A DNA stretch of 64,000 nt from Yokenella regensburgei ATCC 49455 (GTDB lineage Bacteria > Pseudomonadota > Gammaproteobacteria > Enterobacterales > Enterobacteriaceae), in the NCBI RefSeq assembly GCF_000735455.1, contig NZ_JMPS01000076.1, forward strand, positions 1 to 64,000. The letters run 5' to 3'. Both the position numbers and the translations under genes were made by a program. The notes under the pieces were generated by a model, which worked only from the letters and a program-made list of their open reading frames with translations, ran no database searches and was not told the origin of the DNA. Below, piece after piece: positions 56,514-64,000 of this stretch (the first letter of the stretch is position 1; every line of letters begins with the position of its first letter).

Positions 56514-56696
56514 CTACCAGCCACAAACCTCTTTGTCTTCTTCGGTGTCATAGCCCCTGACGACGTTAACCAGATCTTTCACCACGTTAGCGGCAATTTC
56601 CGGCACCAGCAGGGTCATCGGCGCTTCGGTTTCATAATCGACAGACACGCCGTTACTGTTGTTTGTGACCGTCACGGTATAGGTTGCCTTCGCCAT
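56514..56696 (-). CDS. yoaG: YoaG, DUF1869 small protein
   Basis: A 60-residue protein, the same length as E. coli YoaG and nearly identical (MAKATYTVTVTNNSNGVSVD... ending VCGW). An AGGAG ribosome site lies seven bases before the ATG. E. coli YoaG forms a dimer of beta-alpha type and is cotranscribed with yeaR in response to nitrate and nitric oxide. Here it also follows yeaR, ten bases after its stop. In E. coli the pair lies elsewhere on the chromosome, so the operon has moved as a unit. Confidence 0.93.
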   Translation of the reverse strand: MAKATYTVTVTNNSNGVSVDYETEAPMTLLVPEIAANVVKDLVNVVRGYDTEEDKEVCGW

Positions 56697-56706
56697 TTTC
56701 TTCTCC

Positions 56707-57066
56707 TTACTTCTTCGCTTTTGCACTCTGCTGCATGCCGGACCCGGCGAGCAGCACTTCAGGTGCAACATAAAAATCGATGTTAAACCAGGTATCGTCG
56801 CCAACCAGCTCAAGGTGATGCCATTTCTCCGGTGGGAAGACGGCAAAATGCCCTGCCTCAATGACCATCACTTCTACCGGCTCCGGGCTGTGCTCGTCGG
56901 CATAACCTAAATATTTGACCGTGCCTTTCATCACCGACAGGCGCGGGTAGACGCCCGGACGGGTGCCTTTATCGAGGTGACGCTGAAAGAGTCCCGCGGG
57001 CGCGGTCTGGTTGTTCCACAAGGGAGTGGAACGGGTGTGAATACAGTCAGGTGGAATGCGTAACAT
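56707..57066 (-). CDS. yeaR: YeaR, DUF1971 nitrate/NO-responsive protein
   Basis: A 119-residue cupin-like protein, the same length as E. coli YeaR, with the conserved HTRSTPLWNNQTAPAGLFQ and HLDKGTRPGVYPRLSVMKG stretches. The ATG at 57066 is taken; the frame extends upstream by 23 codons without a ribosome site. In E. coli yeaR-yoaG is activated by NarL and repressed by NsrR. Upstream lies AGATGCAT at 57150-57157, similar to an NsrR half-site. The role in nitrosative stress is not known in detail. Confidence 0.93.
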   Translation of the reverse strand: MLRIPPDCIHTRSTPLWNNQTAPAGLFQRHLDKGTRPGVYPRLSVMKGTVKYLGYADEHSPEPVEVMVIEAGHFAVFPPEKWHHLELVGDDTWFNIDFYVAPEVLLAGSGMQQSAKAKK

Positions 57067-57149
57067 GCTGCTCCCCTTCTCAGAGCGTGAGTCCGTGAGG
57101 ACTATTACACCACTCTCAGAGAAGGGTGACCACACAAAACGTGCAGTTT

Positions 57150-57166
57150 AGATGCATGTTATCCTT
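57150..57166. promoter_or_regulatory. NsrR-like half-site upstream of yeaR
   Basis: AGATGCAT followed by a weak second half (ATCCTT) resembles the AAGATGYAT half of NsrR sites. It lies about 85 bp before the yeaR start and could also be read from cybB's 3' side. It is a low-strength match and the second half is poor. Confidence 0.4.
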
Positions 57167-57176
57167 AGGGGTTAAC

Positions 57177-57707
57177 TCAGGAACGCTTGCGCGGCATCAT
57201 CCGCAACAGGGTGTTATCTTTCCAGTAATAGTGATGTGCCAGCGCCGCAGCAGCATGAATACCAATGACCCAGTAGCCTAAATTAGCAAGAAAGCCGTGG
57301 TACTCCTTCAGGGTATCTGCCAGCTTAAAATTAGCCACCGATGCGCTCGGCATGGTAAGACCAAAGGCAAACCACGGGCTCCCTTTGCTGTACTGCATCA
57401 CCAGACCGATAATCGGCAGAATGATGAACAGCAGATAGATAACCAGGTGACCAAGGTGCGACATCCCGGTGATCATCGGTTTTGGTTTCGGCACAATTGG
57501 CGGCGCCGGGCGCTTCAGGCGAATCAGTAAACGCGCCACCATCAATACCAGAATCGAGATGCCACCGGACACGTGCACCATGTTAAACGCAGGACGGTAC
57601 TCCCTTGGGAAGAAGCCCCGTATTTCCATCGCCGTATAGGTGACGATAACCAGCAAAAAGACCAGCCAGTGAATACCTATCTGCAATCCCGAATATTTGT
57701 CGCGCAT
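57177..57707 (-). CDS. cybB: CybB, cytochrome b561
   Basis: A 176-residue membrane protein, the same length as E. coli CybB, with four membrane segments. It holds two haem b groups through conserved histidines, seen in IGIHWLVFLLV, HVSGGISI, HLGHLVIYLL and GIHAAAALAHHYYW. It oxidises ubiquinol and can give electrons to superoxide. The C-terminus NTLLRMMPRKRS is as in E. coli. The ATG at 57707 is used. The gene is divergent from gapC, as in E. coli. Confidence 0.95.
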   Translation of the reverse strand: MRDKYSGLQIGIHWLVFLLVIVTYTAMEIRGFFPREYRPAFNMVHVSGGISILVLMVARLLIRLKRPAPPIVPKPKPMITGMSHLGHLVIYLLFIILPIIGLVMQYSKGSPWFAFGLTMPSASVANFKLADTLKEYHGFLANLGYWVIGIHAAAALAHHYYWKDNTLLRMMPRKRS

Positions 57708-57903
57708 CTCAGTTCCCGCTACCAAAAGTGTGATGTGCACAACATAACGACCTTTCCTTAAAAATTCATTAACTTTTCTGTATAGATTTTCAAGTGCTTA
57801 ATCTGTGTATCGCAATGATAGTTTGCCCCATTCAACAGAGTGCGCTATGCCTGGATAAGTTTATACATCCCGACCTGTTAAATTCTCATCTAAGGAGTAT
57901 TCC

Positions 57904-58905
57904 ATGAGTAAAATTGGCATAAATGGTTTTGGACGTATTGGCCGCCTGGTGTTGCGCCGTCTTCTCGAAGTCAAAACCCCGGTCGAAGTCGTCGCGATAA
58001 ACGACCTCACCTCCCCCAAAGTACTGGCCTACCTGCTCAAGCATGACAGCAACTACGGTCCCTTCCCCTGGAGCGTGGACTACACCGAAGACGCGCTGAT
58101 TGTGAACGGCAAAAAAATCACGGTCTACGCCGAAAAAGACGCGAAAAATATCCCGTGGAAAGCCGCGGGGGCCACGTTAATTGTCGAATGTACCGGGTTC
58201 TACACCTCCGCCGAAAAAGCACAGGCGCACCTGGATGCCGGGGCGAAGAAAGTGCTTATCTCTGCCCCTGCGGGCGAGATGAAAACCATCGTTTATAACG
58301 TCAACGATGACACGCTCGATGCTAAAGACACCATTATCTCGGTGGCATCCTGCACCACCAACTGCCTGGCACCGATGGCGAAAGTGCTGAACGATGCTTT
58401 TGGCATTAAACTTGGCACCATGACCACCATTCACGCCTACACCGGCACCCAGGCGCTGGTCGACGGGCCGCGTGGCAAAGATCTTCGCGCCTCCCGCGCG
58501 GCGGCGGAAAACATCATTCCGCATACCACCGGGGCGGCAAAGGCCATCGGTCTGGTTATTCCGGCGCTTAGCGGCAAGCTCAAAGGCCACGCCCAGCGCG
58601 TACCGGTGAAAACCGGCTCCGTCACCGAGCTGGTGTCAATTCTGAACAAGAAAGTCACCGTCGATGAAATTCATCAGGCGGTGAAAAAAGCCACCGAGAA
58701 GAACGAATCCTTCGGCTATACCGAAGAAGAAATCGTCTCCTCCGACGTTATCGGTTCACACTTCGGTTCAGTGTTTGATGCCACTCAAACCGAAATCACC
58801 GAAGCGGGCGATCTGCAGTTAGTGAAAACCGTCTCCTGGTACGACAACGAGTACGGGTTCGTGACCCAGCTGGTTCGGGTACTGGATAAATTCAACAAGC
58901 TGTAA
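57904..58905 (+). CDS. gapC: GapC-type glyceraldehyde-3-phosphate dehydrogenase
   Basis: A 333-residue GAPDH with the NAD-binding [16 protein letters not shown] at the N-terminus and the active-site [12 protein letters not shown] (Cys150). The histidine partner is expected near residue 177 ([10 protein letters not shown]). It is the positional counterpart of E. coli gapC, which in K-12 is a pseudogene; here the reading frame is intact and of full length. A promoter region shared with divergent cybB lies upstream, and an AAGGAG ribosome site precedes the ATG. Confidence 0.93.
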   Translation: MSKIGINGFGRIGRLVLRRLLEVKTPVEVVAINDLTSPKVLAYLLKHDSNYGPFPWSVDYTEDALIVNGKKITVYAEKDAKNIPWKAAGATLIVECTGFYTSAEKAQAHLDAGAKKVLISAPAGEMKTIVYNVNDDTLDAKDTIISVASCTTNCLAPMAKVLNDAFGIKLGTMTTIHAYTGTQALVDGPRGKDLRASRAAAENIIPHTTGAAKAIGLVIPALSGKLKGHAQRVPVKTGSVTELVSILNKKVTVDEIHQAVKKATEKNESFGYTEEEIVSSDVIGSHFGSVFDATQTEITEAGDLQLVKTVSWYDNEYGFVTQLVRVLDKFNKL

Positions 58906-58914
58906 TACCCGGTC

Positions 58915-58938
58915 TCGCGGAGGCTAAGCCCTCCGCGA
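58915..58938 (+). terminator. Terminator-like hairpin after gapC
   Basis: TCGCGGAGG (58915-58923) pairs with CCTCCGCGA (58930-58938) around CTAAGC. It lies just after the gapC stop, with no T-run, so it may be a transcript-stabilising structure. Confidence 0.6.
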
Positions 58939-58962
58939 TGTCACCGTTGTCGGGAAATGCTG

Positions 58963-59739
58963 ATGAAAATTCAACAGATTCGCAATGCCACATTACGTCT
59001 GGATTATGCGGGAAGGCGGTTTCTGATAGATCCGATGTTCGCCGATAAGGCCTCTTCTCCCGGTTTTCCCGGTACTGCCCGCCCCCACCTGCGTAACCCG
59101 CTGGTCGCTCTGCCGGTGCCGGTTGCTGAACTTATTGATGTTGATGCCGTTCTTATCACCCATACGCATCCGGATCACTGGGATGATGCCGCCCGAGAGG
59201 CGCTCCCCACCGCCATCCCCATTTATACGCAAAACGACAGCGATGCTGCGCTTATACGTTCCCAGGGATTCACCAACGTACAGACGTTGTTGACGGAAAA
59301 CCGCGTAGCGGGCATCACCATCATCAAAACAACGGGTCAGCACGGCAGCGACGAAGCCTACGCCAACCCGCAGATGGCCGCGTTTCTCGGCGACGCCTGT
59401 GGCCTGGTGTTTAAAGATCCTGCAGAAAAAACGCTGTATATCGCTGGCGATACCATCTGGGTGAAACCCTATGAAGAGAGTCTTCGCACCCATCGACCCG
59501 ATGTCGTGGTGTTAAATGCCGGTCAGGCAATGGTCGACGGCATTGGCGCCATCATCATGGGAAAAGAGGATGTGCTGGGTACGCACCAGGTGTTACCTCA
59601 TGCGGTGATCATAGCCTCACATATGGAGGCGGTGAATCATTGTATCCTGAGCCGCGACGAGCTGCGGGCCTATGCCGCAGCAGAGCAAATTGAACAGCAT
59701 GTTCGCGTTCCTGCCGACGGCGAAACCTTGACCTTCTGA
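58963..59739 (+). CDS. MBL-fold metallohydrolase, UlaG-like
   Basis: About 258 residues of metallo-beta-lactamase fold. Motifs: THTHPDHWDD (about 64-73), HGSDEAY, and IAGDTIWVKP near the middle. This pattern is of the L-ascorbate-6-phosphate-lactonase (UlaG) group. The ATG at 58963 has GGGA seven bases upstream; another ATG lies two codons earlier. No signal peptide is seen. The substrate is unknown. A convergent terminator lies between it and ydcF. Confidence 0.88.
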   Translation: MKIQQIRNATLRLDYAGRRFLIDPMFADKASSPGFPGTARPHLRNPLVALPVPVAELIDVDAVLITHTHPDHWDDAAREALPTAIPIYTQNDSDAALIRSQGFTNVQTLLTENRVAGITIIKTTGQHGSDEAYANPQMAAFLGDACGLVFKDPAEKTLYIAGDTIWVKPYEESLRTHRPDVVVLNAGQAMVDGIGAIIMGKEDVLGTHQVLPHAVIIASHMEAVNHCILSRDELRAYAAAEQIEQHVRVPADGETLTF

Positions 59740-59749
59740 ATCAGATTTG

Positions 59750-59773
59750 CCCGCTGAAGAGATCTCCAGCGGG
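59750..59773. terminator. Bidirectional hairpin between MBL gene and ydcF
   Basis: CCCGCTG (59750-59756) pairs with CAGCGGG (59767-59773) between convergent genes. The stem is short. Confidence 0.5.
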
Positions 59774-59779
59774 TCACCT

Positions 59780-60583
59780 TCAAGCCAGCGCCCGGCTTTT
59801 CAGCGCGTTCTGTAGCGGCTCGTCGTCACGCAGCGTCTGCCACGCCGCCTCGACTTCCGGTGGAACTTCAACGTGGGCAATGAAGTCTTTGCCGAGCGGT
59901 CCGTAGCCTTCTGCGTCGTCGCGCAGGCGCGGCACTTCACCCATCAGCAGCGACAGATAGCGTTCTACCGCCCACAGCCCCGCCTCTTCTCCGTCGAAAC
60001 GAACGCCGCCTTCGTCGTGGCGTAATACGGGGATAAACCCGGGATAGCTCGTCCATACCGGCGCCTGTTCTGCCTCCTGCCACACGCGGGTAAAGGTGGC
60101 CATGGTGCGGCGCTGCATCGTCGGATCCTGCACCACAATGCCGTGGCGACACGCCAGACCGACGTCTTCCATCATCGCCCGGGTGAACCAGGCGTTTTGC
60201 CCGCAGTTTGTCGATTTATCCTCAACGAGGATGCGATCCTGAGGAATATTCCAGAACTGATGCGCGATATCCGCGAGGATAGCGGCCTCCGGACGGCCGG
60301 TCGTCGCAATGGCGCTATAGCGCGGATGGTGGGCAATGGTGTCGTACAGAAAAGACGTGGAGTGGCCAATACCACCGCTGATGAGCAGAATTTGCTCACC
60401 GCCCGCCACCAGCTGGCAGGCAGCATCTATTGTTGGGATCACCGCGTTTCCCGCCAGCACCACCACGTCGCCCTCACCCGGCTGCGGGCGCGGTGCATAG
60501 TCGTTTTCGGCAAGCCAGCTACCAAGCACGTTGGCAGCATTGAGCGTGGCGTCGGATAATAGTGCAAAAGGCGTTGGCATCAT
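59780..60583 (-). CDS. ydcF: YdcF, DUF218 SAM-binding protein
   Basis: A 267-residue protein matching E. coli YdcF (266 residues), with the conserved DVVVLAGNAVIPTIDAAC (about 39-56), LISGGIGHSTSFLY (about 67-80) and VVQDPTMQRRTMATF (about 150-164) stretches. The E. coli protein binds S-adenosylmethionine and has a Rossmann-like fold; its role is not known. In E. coli it lies in the same part of the chromosome. A GAGAAGAG ribosome site precedes the start. Confidence 0.94.
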   Translation of the reverse strand: MMPTPFALLSDATLNAANVLGSWLAENDYAPRPQPGEGDVVVLAGNAVIPTIDAACQLVAGGEQILLISGGIGHSTSFLYDTIAHHPRYSAIATTGRPEAAILADIAHQFWNIPQDRILVEDKSTNCGQNAWFTRAMMEDVGLACRHGIVVQDPTMQRRTMATFTRVWQEAEQAPVWTSYPGFIPVLRHDEGGVRFDGEEAGLWAVERYLSLLMGEVPRLRDDAEGYGPLGKDFIAHVEVPPEVEAAWQTLRDDEPLQNALKSRALA

Positions 60584-60652
60584 GTTCTCTTCTCAGTCGT
60601 CCCAGCCCACTATCATACCACTGCACCGCCGATTATTGCCCGCACGATGAAT

Positions 60653-61274
60653 TTAAACCTGCCATCGCCAGGCGGGCCACAGTTTGCGAATGCCAAAATG
60701 TTCAGGACCGTCGGTAATATCATCGCCACCGTCATTTTGTTGGGCTATCTCCTGCCACGGATAGCGTTCTGCGCGCAGGCGTTGCTGGCAGTCATTATTA
60801 TTTAATAGTGTCGCGACGGCCTGCTGGCGGATATGAATATCGTATTCGGGATAATGGGTGTCGGTGAAGAAATTCCATGCCTCAAATAGCACATTTTCGT
60901 TCTGCAAATACATGATGAATCCGTATCCCTTTTCAATCAGACCGTTCTCGGTACGGTTAAATGACGGTATCTCGATCAAGGTTCCATATTGCCGCTGCAT
61001 GAGCAGCGTTTTTATTTTCTGGTCCTGTTCGCCAAACCCACCGTATAATATTGTTGATACCACGACGCTTTATATTCTGCAGTGCGGTGGTAAATTCGGC
61101 GATCAATGGGTCGTCGTTAATATGCAAATCGCTGATTAACGCAACCGCTTCGCCTTTTGCTGTGTCAATATTATTCGTCAAAGCCGAACATACTTGTGGG
61201 GTATTAGAATATGCCGGCACCGCTGATGCTATCGATAACAGTGCAGCAGACTTTATAAAAGTTCTTCTTTTCAT
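60653..61274 (-). pseudogene. Broken metallophosphatase-like gene with Tat-type leader
   Basis: A first frame (61274-60957) begins with a twin-arginine-like leader (MKRRTFIKSAALLS, ending near residue 22) and a metallophosphatase start (LISDLHIND). A second frame (61063-60653) carries the expected continuation GGFGEQDQKIKTLLMQRQYG and a C-terminal region ending YPEYDIHIRQQAVATLLNNN. The frames overlap near 61030-61050, where a one-base slip would join them. The middle metal-binding parts expected of the family (a GNHE-type motif) are also missing, which points to an internal deletion. It is therefore probably a decayed gene. Codon use and AT content are more relaxed than in ydcF. Confidence 0.75.
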
Positions 61275-61604
61275 AATCTGGCCCGTGGCTAATTGTTAGA
61301 TGCAACTCAATCCAGACATCAGAATCATCTGAATTTTTTGATTGTAAAACCTTCGCTATCTTTCCACTTCGACGTAACCCCTGTAAATAAAAACAAAACG
61401 AAAGAGTTTATTTTACTAACCAGCTCACAAAACAAGATAATGAAAATACTTACACTCTAACGCAGGTGTCCCGCTTCCTTAAAATCGTCTTAATAGGTAT
61501 TCCCATAAGAAATTCGCACGGATACTCAAACCATTCACTTGATAAATATTTTCTATCAAAGGTAAACTCGCCCGAGCCAAATTCATTCATAAAATCTATC
61601 ATTC
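61275..61604. other. AT-rich gene-free stretch ahead of the efflux genes
   Basis: About 330 bp without a credible gene on either strand, AT-rich compared with its surroundings. It must contain the promoter of the MFS-HlyD pair. No regulator gene is visible next to it and I found no clear operator. Confidence 0.45.
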
Positions 61605-63257
61605 ATGCACCTGCCGAAACGTGATCCCTACGCCCCGCACGACTGGGCCCCACACGAAAAACCGGTGCTTTTGGGTTCGCCCTCGACTCCGGAACATACG
61701 ACACCGAAGCGTATTGCCTACGGCATTGTTGGCCTCCTGGTCTGCCTGACCGGCGCGCTCGGTAACGCGGTAGTAGCCGCTAACCTGCAAAATTTGCAGG
61801 GTACGTTTGCCGCCTGGTCGACGGAAATCGCCTGGCTACCGGCGGTTTACGTGATGACCAACATCTCCATCAACCTGCTGCTGGTGAAGTTTCGCCAACA
61901 GTACGGGCTGCGCGCCTTCACCGAAGGCTTTCTGGTGCTGTACGTACTGGTGACGTTTTTCCACCTGTTCGTTAACGATCTCAGCAGCGCCATGATGGTG
62001 CGTGCCGCGCACGGCATGGTGGCTGCAGCGCTCAGCTCGCTCGGTATTTACTATCAAATTCAGGCCTGGCCCGCGAAGCACCGCTTAAAAGGGCTGACCA
62101 TCGGAATAACCGGCTCGTCGCTGGCGATCCCCATTGCCCGTCTGTTTTCCACGGAGCTTTTACAACTCGACAATTGGCGCGGGCTCTACTTCTTTGAGCT
62201 GGGCCTGGCGCTGGTTTCCCTGGCCTGCGTTATCGCCCTGAAACTGCCGCCAAGCGACCGTAAAAAAGTTTTTGAAAAGAAAGATTTCATCACCTTCTTT
62301 CTGCTCGCCCCCGGGATGGCGCTGCTCTGCGCCGTGCTGTCCCTTGGCAAACTCGTCTGGTGGTTTGAAGCGCCGTGGATTGGCTGGTCGCTGGCGGCGG
62401 CAACGGTACTGATTATCGCAGCCCTGGTATTTGAACATAATCGCAGCAACCCGCTGCTCAACACCCGCTGGTTGTCGAGCGGCAGTATTGTCCGCCTTGG
62501 CCTCATCATGCTGCTTATTCGCATCGCGCTGGCAGAGCAAAACACCGGAATCATCGGCTGGCTGCAGTACGTGGGGCTACAGAATGAGCAGATGACGCGC
62601 CTCGCCTGGTCAATCTTTGCCGGTATTGTCTGCGGCATCGTTGCCAGTTGCCTGACGCTGAAGCCGCAAAAACTGGTCCTGCCGATTATTATTTCGCTCA
62701 CGGCGATGATGGTTGCCTCCCTGCTGGATAGCCAGTCGAGCAGCCTGACACGGCCTGATCAGCTGATGCTAAGCCAGTTTTTAATCGGCTTTGGCAGCAC
62801 CTACTTCCTTGCGCCAGCCATGATTGTCGGCATCGGCGGCGTGGTTGCCGACCCGCGCAATCTGGTCAGTTTCTCGGTGCTTTTCGGCATGAGCCAGAAC
62901 ATCGGCGGGCTTCTTGGATCGGCCATTCTTGGCACCTTCCAGACCTGGCGGGAGAAGTTTCACTCAAGCGTTATCGCCGACCAGCTCACGACCCTTAATC
63001 CACTGGTAAATGAGCGACTCCAGCTCTACAGCCAGATGTACCAGAATCTGATTGGTGACAGCGCGCTGCTCGGCACCCAGGCCGTTACCCAGCTGCAGGC
63101 CGCCAGCGCGCTGGAGGCCAATATTCTGGCCTGGAACGATACTTACTTACTGACCGCCGCGGTTTCCGGGGTCGCGCTGCTGTGGCTTCTCTGGCGTTTG
63201 TTACGCCTGAAGATCACCGCCTATTTAGCGCTCAAACGCGCAACAGGAAGCAAATAA
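61605..63257 (+). CDS. MFS multidrug efflux transporter, DHA2-type
   Basis: A 550-residue major-facilitator transporter with about 14 membrane segments, the count of the drug:H+ antiporter-2 (EmrB-like) group. The N-terminal 35 residues are soluble and Pro/His-rich, unusual for EmrB. A charged loop separates the halves. It is followed at 31 bp by a HlyD-family adaptor gene, so the two should form a tripartite efflux pump with TolC. The ribosome site before the ATG is weak. The substrate is unknown. Confidence 0.9.
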   Translation: MHLPKRDPYAPHDWAPHEKPVLLGSPSTPEHTTPKRIAYGIVGLLVCLTGALGNAVVAANLQNLQGTFAAWSTEIAWLPAVYVMTNISINLLLVKFRQQYGLRAFTEGFLVLYVLVTFFHLFVNDLSSAMMVRAAHGMVAAALSSLGIYYQIQAWPAKHRLKGLTIGITGSSLAIPIARLFSTELLQLDNWRGLYFFELGLALVSLACVIALKLPPSDRKKVFEKKDFITFFLLAPGMALLCAVLSLGKLVWWFEAPWIGWSLAAATVLIIAALVFEHNRSNPLLNTRWLSSGSIVRLGLIMLLIRIALAEQNTGIIGWLQYVGLQNEQMTRLAWSIFAGIVCGIVASCLTLKPQKLVLPIIISLTAMMVASLLDSQSSSLTRPDQLMLSQFLIGFGSTYFLAPAMIVGIGGVVADPRNLVSFSVLFGMSQNIGGLLGSAILGTFQTWREKFHSSVIADQLTTLNPLVNERLQLYSQMYQNLIGDSALLGTQAVTQLQAASALEANILAWNDTYLLTAAVSGVALLWLLWRLLRLKITAYLALKRATGSK

Positions 63258-63288
63258 TGATGTTTGACGTTTTATTCATGGAGTGGTT

Positions 63289-64000
63289 ATGAGTCAGCAG
63301 GATGCTGCCAAAGCGCAGGCCAACACCCGCAATAATCTGAAGGTCGTGTCGATATTTACCGCCGCGGCTATCGGCCTCGTGGGGGTGCTGGTTATTCTCT
63401 ACGCGTGGCAACTGCCGCCGTTCACCCGCCACAGCCAGTTTACCGATAACGCCTATGTCCGCGGGCTTACCACCTTCATCAGCCCCCAGGTCAACGGCTA
63501 TATTACGGCGGTCAACGTCCGTGATTTTGACAACGTCAAACAGGGTGATGTGCTGATTCAGATTGATGATCGTATCTATAAACAGCGTGTTCATCAGGCG
63601 CAAGCCCAGCTCGCCATGAAAGTAGCGGCGCTCAATAACAACCAGCAGCAGCGAAAAAGTGCCGAAGCGGTGATTGCCCGCAACGAAGCCGCGCTGCAGA
63701 ACGCCCGGGCGCAGAGCCAGAAATCACAGGCCGATTTACGCAGGGTGAAAGATCTGACTGCCGATGGTTCGTTGTCGATTCGTGAACGCGACGCGGCGCT
63801 CGCCGGGGCCGCACAAAGCAGTGCCGATATCGAGCAGGCCAAAGCGACGCTTGAGGTCTCGCGCCAGGATCTACAGTCAACCATCGTTAACCACGCCGCG
63901 CTGCAAGCCGACGTAGAAAACGCCAAAGCAAGCCTGGAGCTGGCGCAGATTGACCTGCAGAACAGTAAAATTATTGCCCCGCGCGACGGCCAGTTGGGGC
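63289..64000 (+). CDS. HlyD-family membrane-fusion protein, 5' part
   Basis: The first 237 residues of a membrane-fusion (adaptor) protein; the gene continues past the right edge. A cytoplasmic N-terminus is followed by one membrane segment (about 19-41), then a biotinyl-lipoyl-like half motif (FTDNAYVRGLTTFISPQVNG, about 51-70) and a long helical hairpin rich in Gln, Ala and Glu (about 100-225). It ends in the expected second lipoyl part (KIIAPRDGQLG). GGAG precedes the ATG. It should link the MFS pump upstream to an outer-membrane channel. Confidence 0.92.
   Translation, partial: MSQQDAAKAQANTRNNLKVVSIFTAAAIGLVGVLVILYAWQLPPFTRHSQFTDNAYVRGLTTFISPQVNGYITAVNVRDFDNVKQGDVLIQIDDRIYKQRVHQAQAQLAMKVAALNNNQQQRKSAEAVIARNEAALQNARAQSQKSQADLRRVKDLTADGSLSIRERDAALAGAAQSSADIEQAKATLEVSRQDLQSTIVNHAALQADVENAKASLELAQIDLQNSKIIAPRDGQLG

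Overview
This window comes from the chromosome of a member of the Enterobacteriaceae, most like Enterobacter, Lelliottia, Leclercia or Citrobacter. Most proteins are recognisable orthologues of Escherichia coli K-12 genes from the trg to yncE region, and they keep the E. coli order read in reverse: yncE, pqqU(yncD), mcbR, curA, mnaT, ydcZ, ydcY, ortT, yncL, patD-ydcVUTS, ydcR, rlhA, sutR, ydcO, ydcL, tehB, ydcK, rimL, opgD, ydcJ, ydcI, trg, cybB, gapC, ydcF. I saw no rRNA, tRNA, CRISPR array, insertion sequence or prophage. The assignment rests on recognising protein families from memory, not on a database search.

Several blocks absent from E. coli K-12 at this place interrupt that backbone. 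(1) 1-2.0 kb: the N-terminal part of a large autotransporter-like surface protein whose frame breaks near the window edge, and a small lipoprotein. (2) 7.6-8.2 kb: an XRE-cupin regulator placed between curA and mnaT. (3) 9.5-19.4 kb: an orphan peptide-binding protein, the srfABC operon and a secreted C69 dipeptidase, inserted between ydcY and ortT. (4) 27-33 kb: two small exported proteins, a cyanide-insensitive-type bd oxidase operon (cioAB plus a 41-residue subunit) and a secreted GH18 chitinase. (5) 37-39 kb: an AraC regulator and an EamA exporter. (6) 44-48.4 kb: an amino-acid-binding protein, a PLP aminotransferase, a LysR regulator and a carboxylesterase. (7) 53-57 kb: frmRA with a G-tract operator, two metabolically unassigned genes, a metallo-beta-lactamase-fold protein and a relocated yeaR-yoaG pair. 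(8) 59-64 kb: a second MBL-fold protein, ydcF, a broken metallophosphatase, and an MFS plus HlyD efflux pair that runs off the right edge. The backbone has also lost genes relative to E. coli: tehA beside tehB, ydcH between rimL and opgD, and frmB after frmA.

The joint theme is envelope and nutrient handling. It includes PQQ uptake (pqqU, yncE), putrescine/GABA-aldehyde catabolism (ydcSTUV-patD), glucan synthesis (opgD), chitin degradation, sugar chemotaxis (trg), respiration (cioAB, cybB) and detoxification (frmRA, tehB, curA, yeaR-yoaG). The least understood system is srfABC. From the sequence it combines a single-pass membrane protein with a cysteine-containing periplasmic domain (SrfA), a protein carrying all three nucleotide-binding motifs of the actin/Hsp70 fold (SrfB), and a large protein with diverged GTPase motifs (SrfC). 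A second notable signal is a pair of XRE-cupin regulators whose control regions carry repeated palindromes with the same CTATAG core.
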